Shown piece after piece: positions 54,004 to 63,819 of a stretch of DNA of 64,000 nucleotides. The DNA comes from Bin55 sp964572845 (GTDB lineage Bacteria > Pseudomonadota > Gammaproteobacteria > Pseudomonadales > Azotimanducaceae), in the NCBI GenBank assembly GCA_964572845.1, contig CAZNFX010000003.1, positions 124,001 through 188,000 on the forward strand. The letters are read 5' to 3'. Numbering within the stretch: the stretch's first letter is position 1; the number at the start of each line of letters is the position of its first letter. The position numbers and the translations under genes were made by a program. Below the pieces are notes generated by a model. It made no database searches. It was not told the origin of the DNA and saw only the letters and a list, made by a program, of their open reading frames with translations.

Positions 54004-55512
54004 TTGCTGGTGCTGCTGGCAGGTTTGTCGTTTCCGATTGGATTGGCCCCCTATGGATTCTGGCCGATCACTATCGCGTCTATAGTGGCACTGTTGTTTT
54101 GCCTGAGGCAGGTGAAATTCCCGCACACCCTTGGATTCCTTGTGGTGTACGGCATTGGCATGTACGCAGTGGGTGCATCCTGGCTTTACGAAGCCCTAAT
54201 CGTTCTTAGCGATGTGGAGGAATGGCTTGCTGCGCTTTTCACTGCGACGTTTGTAGTGTTCTATGCCGTTTTCTTCACATTGACTGTGTATTTGGTAAGC
54301 GGTTGGGCACGAACTGTGCTTGATGCAATCTTTAGGTCGAACAACTCGCTTGCTAACTCCGTCGGATGGTGCGCAGGGTGGCTATGCTTCGAACAGATCA
54401 ACTACGTGACAGGCTTGGACACTTCCTTTCCATGGCTGCATGTCGGATATGCCTTCACCGACACGTGGTTGGCCAGTTTGGCGTCCGTGGGCGGCATTAG
54501 TTTGGTGGGGCTTTGCACTTTCGTCATGGTCGTTGGCGTACTTGAGCTTCCTCGGTGGCGGCATTGGAGCATGCTTGCAATTGGGATTCCCTGGTTAGCT
54601 GGCGCATTGCTGGCAGAACACGATTGGACAACTGCAGGGGACGATGTTGACGTTGCGCTCGTTCAAGCGAACATTTCCCTCACGGACAAATGGACGAAGG
54701 GTGGATTCGAGCGAGCGTGGTCGGCTCACGAAGCGCTCACCGAGCAAGCCACGGATGCGGACTTGGTGGTCTGGCCGGAAGGTGCGTTGCCTGCATTTGA
54801 TGATGAACTCGACGCCTACTTTCGTTTGTTGACCGATCGCTACAACGTTAGATTGGTAGCCGGCACACTTGTGCGTCGCGGGCACAATGGCCCCGTGTAC
54901 AACGGTGTAATTGCCGCAGAACCGGGTGTCGAAGAGACTGGAAAGTTTCTCAAGACCAAATTGGTTCCCTTTGGAGAATATACGCCATTCTCTTGGCTTT
55001 TCGGACCAATTCGAGATTCCTTGGACATACAGCACGCGACCCTAACTAAAGGCAGTGAAAATCAAGAACCGTTGTCCATCGAGTGTTGTTCATTTGGGAT
55101 TAGCGTGTGCTACGAGATTGCGTTTCCAACGCTGATTGCTGAACGAGCTAAGAACACTGACTTTATCGTTGCTTCGAGCGAAGACGGTTGGTTTGGAAAC
55201 TCGCTTGGCCCGGCTCAGCACATGCAAATCGCACAAATGCGTGCCATAGAAACCGGTCGGTACGTTGTACGCAGCACTAGCAACGGCATTACAGGTGTAG
55301 TGAATCCAAAAGGCAAGTTAGTTCACAAGCTGCCGCGCAACGAACCAGGCGTACTACGAACGAAAATCACGAAAGTCGAGGGATCAACGCCATTCATGTA
55401 CATTGCAGCGTTGGTACAACAGCTTGCTAGTCCCTTCTTTGGAATAGGTGCAGCAGCGGCACTACCACTAGTAGCCATGTTCGTGAGACGAAGAAAGCCC
55501 GCAACAAGCTAG
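54004..55512 (+). CDS. lnt: apolipoprotein N-acyltransferase Lnt
   Basis: This 502-residue inner-membrane enzyme adds the third acyl chain to lipoproteins. Six or more N-terminal helices precede a periplasmic nitrilase-type domain. The catalytic triad is visible: Glu in VVWPEGALPAF, Lys in LKTKLVPFGEYTPF, Cys in FGISVCYEIAFP. Several proteins here carry lipoboxes, so Lnt has clear clients. No ATG, and no other start, is available near the beginning, so TTG at 54004 is used, 23 bp after corC. Confidence 0.93.
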   Translation: MLVLLAGLSFPIGLAPYGFWPITIASIVALLFCLRQVKFPHTLGFLVVYGIGMYAVGASWLYEALIVLSDVEEWLAALFTATFVVFYAVFFTLTVYLVSGWARTVLDAIFRSNNSLANSVGWCAGWLCFEQINYVTGLDTSFPWLHVGYAFTDTWLASLASVGGISLVGLCTFVMVVGVLELPRWRHWSMLAIGIPWLAGALLAEHDWTTAGDDVDVALVQANISLTDKWTKGGFERAWSAHEALTEQATDADLVVWPEGALPAFDDELDAYFRLLTDRYNVRLVAGTLVRRGHNGPVYNGVIAAEPGVEETGKFLKTKLVPFGEYTPFSWLFGPIRDSLDIQHATLTKGSENQEPLSIECCSFGISVCYEIAFPTLIAERAKNTDFIVASSEDGWFGNSLGPAQHMQIAQMRAIETGRYVVRSTSNGITGVVNPKGKLVHKLPRNEPGVLRTKITKVEGSTPFMYIAALVQQLASPFFGIGAAAALPLVAMFVRRRKPATS

Positions 55513-55536
55513 CGCTTTGACCTAGAGAGCAAGAGA

Positions 55537-56724
55537 CTATTTGCTCTTGCGAAAGACACGCGTCAATCCAAATACGACGTTGATCAACGCATTCATAGCA
55601 ACTGCAATACTGAAACGGTTTGGGCGAACATCCAGAAACTCGTCAGCGTCAAGTTCCTCAATTGCCAGCAATGTTCGCTTCAATCCTGCAACTACCAAGT
55701 CGTTGCTTCGGTCAACAGTCAGGTCCAACCCTCCGCTAACAATCACAGAGGTCAATAGGCAGGAAAGAACTCCTTGGCGATAGAAGTCCCATCCATCGGA
55801 GAAGCTTAGCGTACTTCCTCGCTCTGCTGAAACCACCTCACAATACCGTTCAATGGCCTCCCGCTCGACCGATTTACGAACTTCAGGGGTTAGGCTTCCC
55901 GTTAAAAAATAAGCAACATCAAAAAAACCACCAGAAACGCCGCTTACCTGCCAGTCCAATACAGCCAGTTCGTCGTTGTCGAAGAACATGTTGTCAAGTC
56001 GATAATCGCCGTGGATATAGGTGACGTCGGAAGAACCCGACATGATCATGAGTTCCGTAGTTCGCTTCCCAAACGTTCGTACTACGTTTTCCAGACGAGG
56101 ACTAAAGAACTGGTGGAACTTTTGAATCGCCAAGTCTACGTTGGATCGAAAAATGAAGTGCACAACCGCTGCATTTAGAGGTGTTATTACCTTATAGGCA
56201 TCGTTGAGTTCCTTCGAGTCCTTGCGGTTCCAGAACTGACCGTGTAGTCGACCTATCGCCGAGACTGCAATGAGCGCTTGTTCCCGAGAAGCACCTTCCA
56301 ATTGGTTGAACGCCTTCATGTAGCAAAGGTCTTCCAGTACTAGAACGAAGAGATTGCTACCTGCGTCGATGGCTCCGTGATAGAGTTTAGGGGCACGAAT
56401 TTTCGCCGTAGGTTGAATATTGACGTAGAAGTCATACTCACGTTTGTACAGGTCCAGCGACTTTGCCAGCTTTAAACTTGCGGGATCCGAACTCGACATC
56501 TTCAACACAACAGATTCCGGACCGTCGCATTCCTCGGAGTAGCTAAGGTAACACCTAACTAGCGATGCCATAAGACCGTAACCCACACCAATCTCCTCCA
56601 CTTTGATGCCTTGAAGCTTGTTTGGGACGGAAGGAAAGCTCTCCTCTAAAGATCCAGCTATCCAATCGCGAGTGATATCAGACTTCTTTGCGGGAATGTC
56701 CATTTGAGGGATTTGCGGTTTCAT
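55537..56724 (-). CDS. phosphotransferase family protein (EcKinase/APH-like)
   Basis: This 395-residue protein has the aminoglycoside/choline-kinase-like fold. The ATP-binding lobe has VVLKMSSSDPASL and a Glu-containing helix, and the catalytic Brenner loop is YIHGDYRLDNMFF. The metal motif is VLDWQVSG. It resembles ecdysteroid-kinase-like/DUF1679 proteins of proteobacteria, which phosphorylate small hydroxylated molecules; the substrate is unknown. It is convergent with lnt. The YedK gene upstream is divergent. Confidence 0.85.
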   Translation of the reverse strand: MKPQIPQMDIPAKKSDITRDWIAGSLEESFPSVPNKLQGIKVEEIGVGYGLMASLVRCYLSYSEECDGPESVVLKMSSSDPASLKLAKSLDLYKREYDFYVNIQPTAKIRAPKLYHGAIDAGSNLFVLVLEDLCYMKAFNQLEGASREQALIAVSAIGRLHGQFWNRKDSKELNDAYKVITPLNAAVVHFIFRSNVDLAIQKFHQFFSPRLENVVRTFGKRTTELMIMSGSSDVTYIHGDYRLDNMFFDNDELAVLDWQVSGVSGGFFDVAYFLTGSLTPEVRKSVEREAIERYCEVVSAERGSTLSFSDGWDFYRQGVLSCLLTSVIVSGGLDLTVDRSNDLVVAGLKRTLLAIEELDADEFLDVRPNRFSIAVAMNALINVVFGLTRVFRKSK

Positions 56725-56915
56725 ACGTTCTATTCGCCTTGTTCCTTAAGAGTAGCCGATATCGTCGGCAATAAGCGAGTGCGGAGGTTGCACACAGCAA
56801 TGTCACCAGCTGGTTTCAAAGCAAGCCCTATAGTAAGATCAACGCCTTGTTCGCTGACCAATTGTGCAGCGACAGTCTTTGGCCTATACGTTGAAGTCTA
56901 CGAGGCTTACCTACT

Positions 56916-57611
56916 ATGTGCGGTCGGTTTACGCAGCAAATTAGCTGGCGGGAACTTCGAGATCTGTATATGTTGTCTGGACAACCCCCGGCAGTCGAAG
57001 TCGAAACCAGATTCAACGGCGCTCCGACCCAAGATTTCGCCGTCTGTCGCCTCGATAGCGATGGCGACCGTGTGATTTCGTTGCTTCGGTGGGGGTTAAT
57101 TCCCTTCTGGGCGACCGACAAGAGCATTGGATCACGTCTGATCAATGCCCGTGCCGAGACCGTGCACTCCAAACCCTCGTTTCGAAACGCCTTTCGTTCG
57201 AGGCGATGTCTGGTGCCGGCAAGTGGATGGTTTGAATGGGTCCGGGCAGGAACCAAGAAACAGCCCTTCTACATTTGTGGTGCTGAAGCGAAGCCCGCTT
57301 CGTTTGCAGCCATTTGGGAAAGCTGGGACAAAGAAGGTGATCCCATAGAGACCTTCTCGATTCTCACAACAACAGCTTCAACTCAACTTAGCAACCTTCA
57401 CCACCGACAGCCAGTGGTTGTCTCGCCACTGCGCTTTGACGAGTGGCTCGATCCTTCCTCAAACATCAATGCATTGCAAGAGCTTGTAAATGATCCGAAT
57501 GAGGGTCCATATAAATACCACGCTGTGAGCACAAGAGTGAACAGTGTCCGCAACAATAGTGAGGACCTACTAGAACCAATATCTGACCCAACAATGCTCG
57601 GAACGCAATAG
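56916..57611 (+). CDS. yedK: abasic-site processing protein YedK/HMCES (SRAP)
   Basis: This 231-residue SRAP peptidase-like protein forms a covalent DNA-protein link at abasic sites in single-stranded DNA. Cys2 follows the initiator Met (MCGRFTQQ). The NARAETVHSKPSF segment, the Glu in PASGWFEWV and the His in NLHHRQPVVV give the active site. The ATG at 56916 must be the start because Cys2 must become N-terminal. It lies in the block that interrupts the lnt-leuS region. Confidence 0.95.
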   Translation: MCGRFTQQISWRELRDLYMLSGQPPAVEVETRFNGAPTQDFAVCRLDSDGDRVISLLRWGLIPFWATDKSIGSRLINARAETVHSKPSFRNAFRSRRCLVPASGWFEWVRAGTKKQPFYICGAEAKPASFAAIWESWDKEGDPIETFSILTTTASTQLSNLHHRQPVVVSPLRFDEWLDPSSNINALQELVNDPNEGPYKYHAVSTRVNSVRNNSEDLLEPISDPTMLGTQ

Positions 57612-57628
57612 CATTGGTCAGTCGAGCC

Positions 57629-59296
57629 TTACTCCGTCGCTGACGGTCTCAACAGTTCGTGATACTGGGAGAATTCCGTGTCTTGTCGTGTAATTACTTC
57701 AATTACGGCAGTTCGGCCTTCTTCATTCTCTCGCTGGGCCGAATTCAGTGCATTCTCGACATCGCTTGGACTCTCTACAAGCATTCCCGTAGCACCAAGA
57801 GCCCGAGCCATCGCAGCGTAGTCGCCTGTCTGATTGCCAACTCCATACTTGGACATGGCTACCTTTAGCTTCTTGTCGTAGCCACCCATCGTGCCATTGT
57901 TGACAATTACCGTAGTTATCGGAACTTCTGCGCGTACAGCAGTTTCAATTTCGGTTCCTGTATGTCCAAAAGCCAAGTCACCCATGAAATTCAAACAGAA
58001 CTTGTCAGGCGAAGCCAACTTAGCACCGATTGCTAGGGGCAATCCATAGCCCAGATGCGTGGTCTTGCCCCACCCAATGTAGCCATGCGGGCTCGTGGCT
58101 CGGTAGAAAGGCATGATCTGATCCCTGGGATTGCCGGCATCATGCGTCACGACCGAATTCTCGTGATCGATCGTCCTATTAATTGCATCAATGACTCGGT
58201 AAGGATTAATAGGAACCTCGGCTGAATTCAGTTTCGCGGACCATTCGGCAAGCCACTCGTTCTTGCACTGGGCAATTGATGCAAACAGGCTGTCATTGAG
58301 CTGCCTTCCTTTTTCACCCACATTTGCCTTAAGTTCGTCGATCAAGCACTCAAGGGTTAGTTTTGCATCGCCAACTAGACCTACCTGAGCTTCATAGTCC
58401 TTGTTGATGTCCTCTGCTGAAATCGTCGAGTGAATGATCTTCTTACCCGGCGGAATCTCCAATCCGAATCCCGTACGGGTGAGAGCCGAGCCTACTGCAA
58501 ACACCAGGTCTGCTTCGCCCAACCACTTAAACACAGGTTTTGGAGCCGTACGATTCGCAGAACCCAACGACAGAGGATGGTCGTCGGGAAATGCGCTCTT
58601 CGCTTGCATCGTTGTAATTACTGGAACTTGGGCCAGATTCGCAAATTCCATGAGTTGTTGCGTCGCCTCGGCGTAGAGTACCCCCTGTCCGACCCAGAGA
58701 ACCGGGTTGGTGGCGTTCAACAACATTCGAATCGCGTCCGCTATGTCGTTGCCATTGGGCTGTGTCAGTAGAGGTTTGGTTGGACAATATTGCAAACTGT
58801 CTTTCGGGACCTCGCGCGACATTACGTCGCCATGCAGTTCTACGACCACAGGCCCAGGCCTTCCTTGCTTTAATGTTTGAAAGGATCGACGCATCTCCCG
58901 AACAATTCGGTTTGATTGATCTATCGAAATCGCCAGCTTGGAGACATTGGCGTAGTTCTTTATCGCAGAAAAGTTCGGCTCGACATCGTAGCGCCCAACA
59001 CCACTACCTCCTGGCAGAAAGAGCAACGGAACTGCGTCGCCCCACGCCTGGGCTATGGCACCGAACGAGTTTTCAACACCAGGACCCGATTGCGACGCAA
59101 ATACGCCAAACTTTTTTCCTGCCATTTGTCGTGAGTAGCCATCTGCGGCATTGATGCCTCCTCGCTCCTGTCGGAATACGATGGGTCGAATTTCTCTGCG
59201 TGCACAGGCTTCGATCAATGGATTGTCGGGAAAGCAAGCCAGCCAATCGACCCCCTCTAATTTCAAGCAATCTGCTACAAGCTCGTATCCGTTCAT
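57629..59296 (-). CDS. thiamine diphosphate-dependent enzyme (acetolactate synthase-like)
   Basis: This is a 555-residue enzyme of the ThDP family with the three usual domains. The N-terminal pyrimidine domain carries the activating Glu in VFRQERGGINAADGYSR. The middle domain resembles sulpyruvate decarboxylase and acetolactate synthase. The C-terminal diphosphate domain shows MGDLAFGHTGTEIE and IVNNGTMGG. Family members act on 2-oxo acids such as oxalyl-CoA, glyoxylate or sulpyruvate; I cannot choose. It is preceded on the same strand by a possible small membrane gene. Confidence 0.88.
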   Translation of the reverse strand: MNGYELVADCLKLEGVDWLACFPDNPLIEACARREIRPIVFRQERGGINAADGYSRQMAGKKFGVFASQSGPGVENSFGAIAQAWGDAVPLLFLPGGSGVGRYDVEPNFSAIKNYANVSKLAISIDQSNRIVREMRRSFQTLKQGRPGPVVVELHGDVMSREVPKDSLQYCPTKPLLTQPNGNDIADAIRMLLNATNPVLWVGQGVLYAEATQQLMEFANLAQVPVITTMQAKSAFPDDHPLSLGSANRTAPKPVFKWLGEADLVFAVGSALTRTGFGLEIPPGKKIIHSTISAEDINKDYEAQVGLVGDAKLTLECLIDELKANVGEKGRQLNDSLFASIAQCKNEWLAEWSAKLNSAEVPINPYRVIDAINRTIDHENSVVTHDAGNPRDQIMPFYRATSPHGYIGWGKTTHLGYGLPLAIGAKLASPDKFCLNFMGDLAFGHTGTEIETAVRAEVPITTVIVNNGTMGGYDKKLKVAMSKYGVGNQTGDYAAMARALGATGMLVESPSDVENALNSAQRENEEGRTAVIEVITRQDTEFSQYHELLRPSATE

Positions 59297-59489
59297 CTAG
59301 GTCTCCGATTTGTTTGTTGTTGGTGTAGAAGTTGTTGAATCCGTGGTCGCTCAAATTCTGGAATTGAGAAGCCATCGCCCAAATGCTGCGTGAACTCAAT
59401 CCTAGCGGTGCCCGATTCGAACACCCCGTCTGGCAGCCAATTGCAGGAGTACTTGCAGCCAGGTTTCAGACAGGACAGCGAGTTTGACC

Positions 59490-59857
59490 TTAGCGATCCG
59501 TACTCCAAACCACGATATTTGCGCCAACGAGAAAAAGCATGGTTCCACACTCAGCCTGCAAGATGTTGAAGGCTGAGAAGGACGCCGCAAACAAATATAC
59601 TCCCAACACCATGAAGAGCGCACCAACAAATCCCCATAGCCTGCGCGCGAGGACTCCTCGTGCTGATTGTGCTACAAGCGCCCCAAGTGTGGACAACGCT
59701 CGATGTGCGTTGCGAGTGTTCCAACTACCAACCTGCAACTTGCTTGCACCCATTCTGCAAACTCTTCCTTAAATGGCAGCCCTTGGTGAACGCCACGGGC
59801 TACTCCCTTCCCAATCCTTTCGTCGATCCATTGTGTGGTCGTGAGCATCGTGGTCAT
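59490..59857 (-). pseudogene. frameshifted small membrane protein gene (possible)
   Basis: Two overlapping minus-strand frames make one sensible protein only if joined. The first (from ATG 59857) reads TTTQWIDERIGKGVARG, then a helical stretch, ending HLGRL. The second (from about 59680 to 59490) reads SARGVLARRLWGF then two hydrophobic helices ending NIVVWSTDR. A shift in the GGGG run near 59681-59684 would join them. It could be a broken gene, an assembly error or a translated frameshift. Confidence 0.4.
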
Positions 59858-60320
59858 GCTGACACTGAACTCTTACTTCGAGAGATAGGGCTCAATGGAC
59901 CTACATGTACACCACCCGTCGAACCGTACACCTTCCATGTTACTCCCGACCGGAACTTCAGCGTCCACAATTTTTGTGCACACTGCGGTAAACGTACTAT
60001 GTACTATACAAAAAGTTAGGATTGAAGGATCAAGGTAGAGTACGGTGAGACCCTACCACGAGACTAGGTATTGGAAACGGACGCGACGACATGAAACGGA
60101 GCGCACGTATCTATTCAACGCAACAAAAAGCCATTGCCACAATGGCTTTCAGTGGGGCTGAAGCGCTGTTCAAGAGCACACTCCTTCCCCCTTCCTCAGT
60201 GATTCGTTCGCGATCAAATTCGCCAACGAGGCGCAGATGAAGTGGACTGTCTAAACTACAGCAGCGCGTTTACCAATTAGTCGCAGCTTGACACTGAGAA
60301 TTTCTTAGATCGCACACGCT
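59858..60320. other. intergenic region with one terminator
   Basis: About 460 bp with no convincing gene. A plus-strand frame at 59660-60019 and a 49-codon frame starting at 60091 lack support. It contains the terminator listed at 60125-60149. Confidence 0.5.
60125..60149 (-). terminator. rho-independent terminator for the EF-hand gene
   Basis: On the minus strand AAAGCCATTG pairs with CAATGGCTTT (60140-60149 with 60127-60136), a perfect 10-bp stem with a three-base loop. It is followed by further T (complement of 60125-60126), making a run of five. It lies about 170 bp beyond the EF-hand gene stop. Confidence 0.65.
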
Positions 60321-60842
60321 TTACGGTGCTTCCATAGATTCCTTGGAATCGCCAGAATCGTCTGAGTCATCATCAGCCGATGTGCTATCGGGTTCCTCTT
60401 CTTCGTCGTCTCCGGTGTAGTCGTCTCCGAACATCGATTTAAGGATTTCGTCTTGCGAGACATCACCACTCTCGTCAGTATCGAGTCTCTTAAGCTCCTC
60501 CTCCATCCTCTGTTCCATCTGTTCGCGTATCTGCTTCAACTCATCCTCGGTAGGCTGAGGAACCGGCATGCCACTATTGGCCATGGATTCTGCTTGCGCT
60601 TTCATCATTGCAATGCCAAACTCAAGCATCTCTTCCTTGTCCAGAGAATCACTGTCGTCGGCGTCACTTTCGCTAAATGACTTTTCGACCACAGGTTTCA
60701 TCATTTTCATAAACTGCTCTTGCATCGCCTTTATTTCTTCAGGTGATGGTGGCGGTCCTTGCAGTGGAACTTGCGCAGAGACTGAAGCACAGAACAACAC
60801 TGCTGCAAGCACTGTCGTGGCGGTGGTCGGGAACTGTTTCAT
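60321..60842 (-). CDS. secreted EF-hand calcium-binding protein
   Basis: This 173-residue protein has a signal peptide of about 23 residues (LAAVLFCASVSAQ) and is then mostly helical. It is rich in Met, Glu and Gln. There are two EF-hand loops, DADDSDSLDKEE (about 60-71) and DTDESGDVSQDE (about 121-132), each with acidic residues at ligand positions and Glu at the twelfth. The C-terminal third is a run of Asp, Glu and Ser. It probably binds calcium in the periplasm or outside. It is a single gene. Confidence 0.85.
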   Translation of the reverse strand: MKQFPTTATTVLAAVLFCASVSAQVPLQGPPPSPEEIKAMQEQFMKMMKPVVEKSFSESDADDSDSLDKEEMLEFGIAMMKAQAESMANSGMPVPQPTEDELKQIREQMEQRMEEELKRLDTDESGDVSQDEILKSMFGDDYTGDDEEEEPDSTSADDDSDDSGDSKESMEAP

Positions 60843-61376
60843 GATTGATGCCCTAGGTTTGTAATAGACCCATAGCGTTAGGTTGCGACCATTGTACTTC
60901 CTGCCGACAGCGTGATCTTAGCTAGCTCCTAATCTCTAATCTTGGGAACTCGTTTCGCTGCATTGTCTGCTGTCTGCATGAATCAGTAAGCTCCCTTCGA
61001 CAGAATGGAGCCTAATCCCTAGCCGAAATAGTGAGATTTGGCAGTTGTAGGCTCGAATGCAAGCAAGGATGTAGAGCCGTCGGGACTAGCGTAAAGATCT
61101 AGCGGGCAATTGACACTGCACAGTCGTACAAAATTATGTCTGTTTCTGTTCTACAGGTGCCAGTGCACTCGATGGACTCTTTCCCTTTCGAAAAAAATTA
61201 GTGTGTTTTGTATTGCAATTTCAGGGAACGCAGGCAGACGAGGATGTCTAGCTGTATGTGTTGTAACGGCTACAGGAAGGACTAACATGGCAATCAGCCA
61301 AGTGTACCTGCGTGTTATCATTCGGCGCTAGCCGATTCACTCGGTTTTCGTCGTATTAAACTATACAAAATACCAA
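60843..61376. other. intergenic region upstream of leuS
   Basis: About 530 bp with no gene I would defend. A 73-codon plus-strand frame at 61110-61331 is unsupported. It presumably holds the leuS promoter; I cannot pinpoint it. Confidence 0.5.
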
Positions 61377-63803
61377 ATGACTTCCTACGACCCCTCTACA
61401 GTGGAGCTAAAGTGGCAGAATCGCTGGGAAGAACGTGGAACCAATCTCTTCAATGAACAGGATCTTCAAACTGCTATAGATCCGTTCTACAACCTAATGA
61501 TGTTTCCTTACCCGTCCGCGGAAGGACTGCACATTGGGAACATCTATGCATATACCGGTGCAGATGTACAGGGCCGCTTTCTGCGTCTAAACGGAAATAC
61601 AGTGTTCGAGCCCATTGGTTTTGACGCATTTGGTATCCACTCGGAGAACTTCGCGCTCAAGACTGGAACAAACCCAAACGAGCTCATACCTAGGAACATC
61701 GAGAACTTCACGAGCCAACTTCGTCGAATTGGCGGCATGTTCGATTGGAATCATACGGTAGATACCACTGACCCCGCCTATTACAAATGGACGCAATGGA
61801 TATTCGTACAACTCTTTAGAGCGGGACTAGTCGTACGGCGCAACGCCCCGGTAAATTGGTGCCCTCAATGCAAGACAGTACTAGCCAACGAGCAAGTGAT
61901 CGATGGACTTTGTGAGCGATGTGACGCAAATGTCGAACAACGCCAACTTCCTCAGTGGTTTCTTCGCATCACAAAATATGCAGAACGACTTCTAAAGAAC
62001 CTCCCAAAGCTGGACTGGTCTGAATCGACCAAGGTAGCTCAAACCAACTGGATCGGCGCTAGCCACGGTGCCAACGTGCTGTTCAAGGTTGCAGGACTGG
62101 ACGAGTCAATTGAGATTTTCACAACGCGACCGGACACTCTATTTGGTGCCACGTACATGGTCTTGGCTCCCGAACACCCACTAGTTGGAAAACTGACTAC
62201 GACCGAACAACAATCGATCGTGAGGAGATATGTGAGTGCTGTTCAGCAGCAGGATCTCGTTGAACGCCAAAAGTTGGACCGCGACAAGACTGGAGTGCCT
62301 ATAGGTTCGAATTGCATCAATCCGGTCAATGGCGAAGCAATTCCCATTTGGGTCTCCGACTACGTGCTGGCGGGCTATGGCACTGGTGCCATCATGGCCG
62401 TTCCGGCCCACGACCAACGCGACTTCGAATTTGCCAAGAAGTTTGAACTACCCATTCGAACTGTAATACAAGCTGAGGAAGACGATTCAGAGCAGTATGT
62501 CGAGCAGGCCTATGAAGGAGAAGGAACTCTCGTCAATTCCGGCGAATTCAACGGACTAAACAGCGATGTAGCCAAAACGCGAATTGTTGCATTCCTGGAC
62601 GAGAGGAAACTCGGAAGCGAAACAACAACCTTCAGACTGCACGACTGGTGCATTTCGCGCCAACGCTATTGGGGGCCTCCCATTCCCATTGTTCATTGCG
62701 ATTCATGCGGTCCGGTGGTGGTTGATGAGGAAGACCTGCCCGTTCAACTCCCCTACCTAGAGAACTTCAAGCCTGACGAAAGTGGGGAAAGCCCGCTTTC
62801 CAGAGATGCGGAATGGTGCAATGTCGAGTGCCCATCATGCGGCAAACCAGCCAAGCGTGAGACCGATGTCTCAGACACGTTCTTGGATAGCGCGTGGTAC
62901 TTCCTGCGATACCCGTGCACCGATAATCCTAACAGTGCATTCGATTCTGCTGCGCTGGAGAAATGGCTTCCTGTTCACTCCTATATTGGTGGAAACGAAC
63001 ACGCCGTTCTGCACTTGCTTTATTCAAGATTTCTAACCATGGCCTTGCACGACCTAGGACATCTGAATTTCGACGAACCTTACCAACGATTCCGCGCTCA
63101 TGGACTGTTGATACGTGACGGGAAGAAAATCTCGAAGAGCCGAGGTAACGTCATTGTTCCTGATGACCTTATCGCCGAGTATGGCGCTGACACAGTGCGA
63201 ATGTATCTGATGTTTCTTGGACCCTATGAACAGGGCGGCGACTATCAAGACCACGGCATCCAGGGCCCTCGGACTTTCCTGAATCGTCTCTGGCAATCCG
63301 TTGGTGAAGCAGAGGACGAATCCATTGAGCCTGAAATCGAAAGGGAGCTGCACCGCACGATCAAGAATGTGACGAAATCTATTCAGGATCTGCGTTTCAA
63401 CACCGCGATCGCAAATATGATGGAGTACTTGAACGTGGTCAGGTCGGGAGGAAGACGGCCTCGACGTTCTGAAGTTGAACCTCTAGTCATCATGGTCGCC
63501 CCATTTTGCCCGCACATCGCCGAGGAATTGCACGAACGATTGGGGCACTCGGAGAGCATTTTCGACTCGGCCTCGTGGCCATCATTCGATTCAACTCTTC
63601 TTGAGGCTGACGAAGTGGAAATAGCGGTTCAAATCAATGGCAAGTTGCGCGCAACTATTCGTTGCGCAACGACCGCGACAGAAGATGATGTGGCGCAACG
63701 AGCTCTCGAACATCCCAACGTTTCGCGTTACACCGAATCTGGAACGATTAAGAGAAGAATTTATGTGCCAAGCCGCATGCTGAGTTTCGTGGTTGCCCAG
63801 TAG
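61377..63803 (+). CDS. leuS: leucyl-tRNA synthetase LeuS
   Basis: This 808-residue class I synthetase charges tRNA-Leu. The HIGH-type motif is LHIGN (51-55) and the KMSKS-type motif is KKISKS (about 583-588). The editing domain shows FTTRPDTLFGATY and GTGAIMAVPAHDQRDFEF. A zinc-type pair is CPQC/CERC, and the tRNA-binding part closes the protein. It is about 50 residues shorter than the E. coli enzyme, and several segments (SDTFLDSAWYFLRYPCTD, IGGNEHAVLHLLYSRF) resemble actinobacterial and chloroflexal types. lptE follows as in other gammaproteobacteria. Confidence 0.95.
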   Translation: MTSYDPSTVELKWQNRWEERGTNLFNEQDLQTAIDPFYNLMMFPYPSAEGLHIGNIYAYTGADVQGRFLRLNGNTVFEPIGFDAFGIHSENFALKTGTNPNELIPRNIENFTSQLRRIGGMFDWNHTVDTTDPAYYKWTQWIFVQLFRAGLVVRRNAPVNWCPQCKTVLANEQVIDGLCERCDANVEQRQLPQWFLRITKYAERLLKNLPKLDWSESTKVAQTNWIGASHGANVLFKVAGLDESIEIFTTRPDTLFGATYMVLAPEHPLVGKLTTTEQQSIVRRYVSAVQQQDLVERQKLDRDKTGVPIGSNCINPVNGEAIPIWVSDYVLAGYGTGAIMAVPAHDQRDFEFAKKFELPIRTVIQAEEDDSEQYVEQAYEGEGTLVNSGEFNGLNSDVAKTRIVAFLDERKLGSETTTFRLHDWCISRQRYWGPPIPIVHCDSCGPVVVDEEDLPVQLPYLENFKPDESGESPLSRDAEWCNVECPSCGKPAKRETDVSDTFLDSAWYFLRYPCTDNPNSAFDSAALEKWLPVHSYIGGNEHAVLHLLYSRFLTMALHDLGHLNFDEPYQRFRAHGLLIRDGKKISKSRGNVIVPDDLIAEYGADTVRMYLMFLGPYEQGGDYQDHGIQGPRTFLNRLWQSVGEAEDESIEPEIERELHRTIKNVTKSIQDLRFNTAIANMMEYLNVVRSGGRRPRRSEVEPLVIMVAPFCPHIAEELHERLGHSESIFDSASWPSFDSTLLEADEVEIAVQINGKLRATIRCATTATEDDVAQRALEHPNVSRYTESGTIKRRIYVPSRMLSFVVAQ

Positions 63804-63819
63804 ATCCTGATTTCACGGC

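Noticed and set aside
55529..55550. Inverted repeat GCAAGAG/CTCTTGC between lnt and the convergent phosphotransferase gene
   Set aside because: It overlaps the stop codon of the phosphotransferase gene and lacks a T-run; it may be chance.
59293..59550. An 85-codon minus-strand frame whose stop overlaps the ThDP-enzyme start as ATGA
   Set aside because: The overlap looks like coupling, but the upper half competes with the hydrophobic frame at 59490-59753 and no family is recognisable.
59660..60019. A 119-codon plus-strand frame ending in a Cys-x-x-Cys segment
   Set aside because: It overlaps the better-supported minus-strand membrane frames and has no second cysteine pair or ribosome-binding site.
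60091..60240. A 49-codon plus-strand frame
   Set aside because: It covers the terminator hairpin and ends in a Ser/Arg-rich stretch; no evidence of coding.
61110..61331. A 73-codon plus-strand frame upstream of leuS
   Set aside because: Cys- and Arg-rich with no pattern, in a region with scattered stops.
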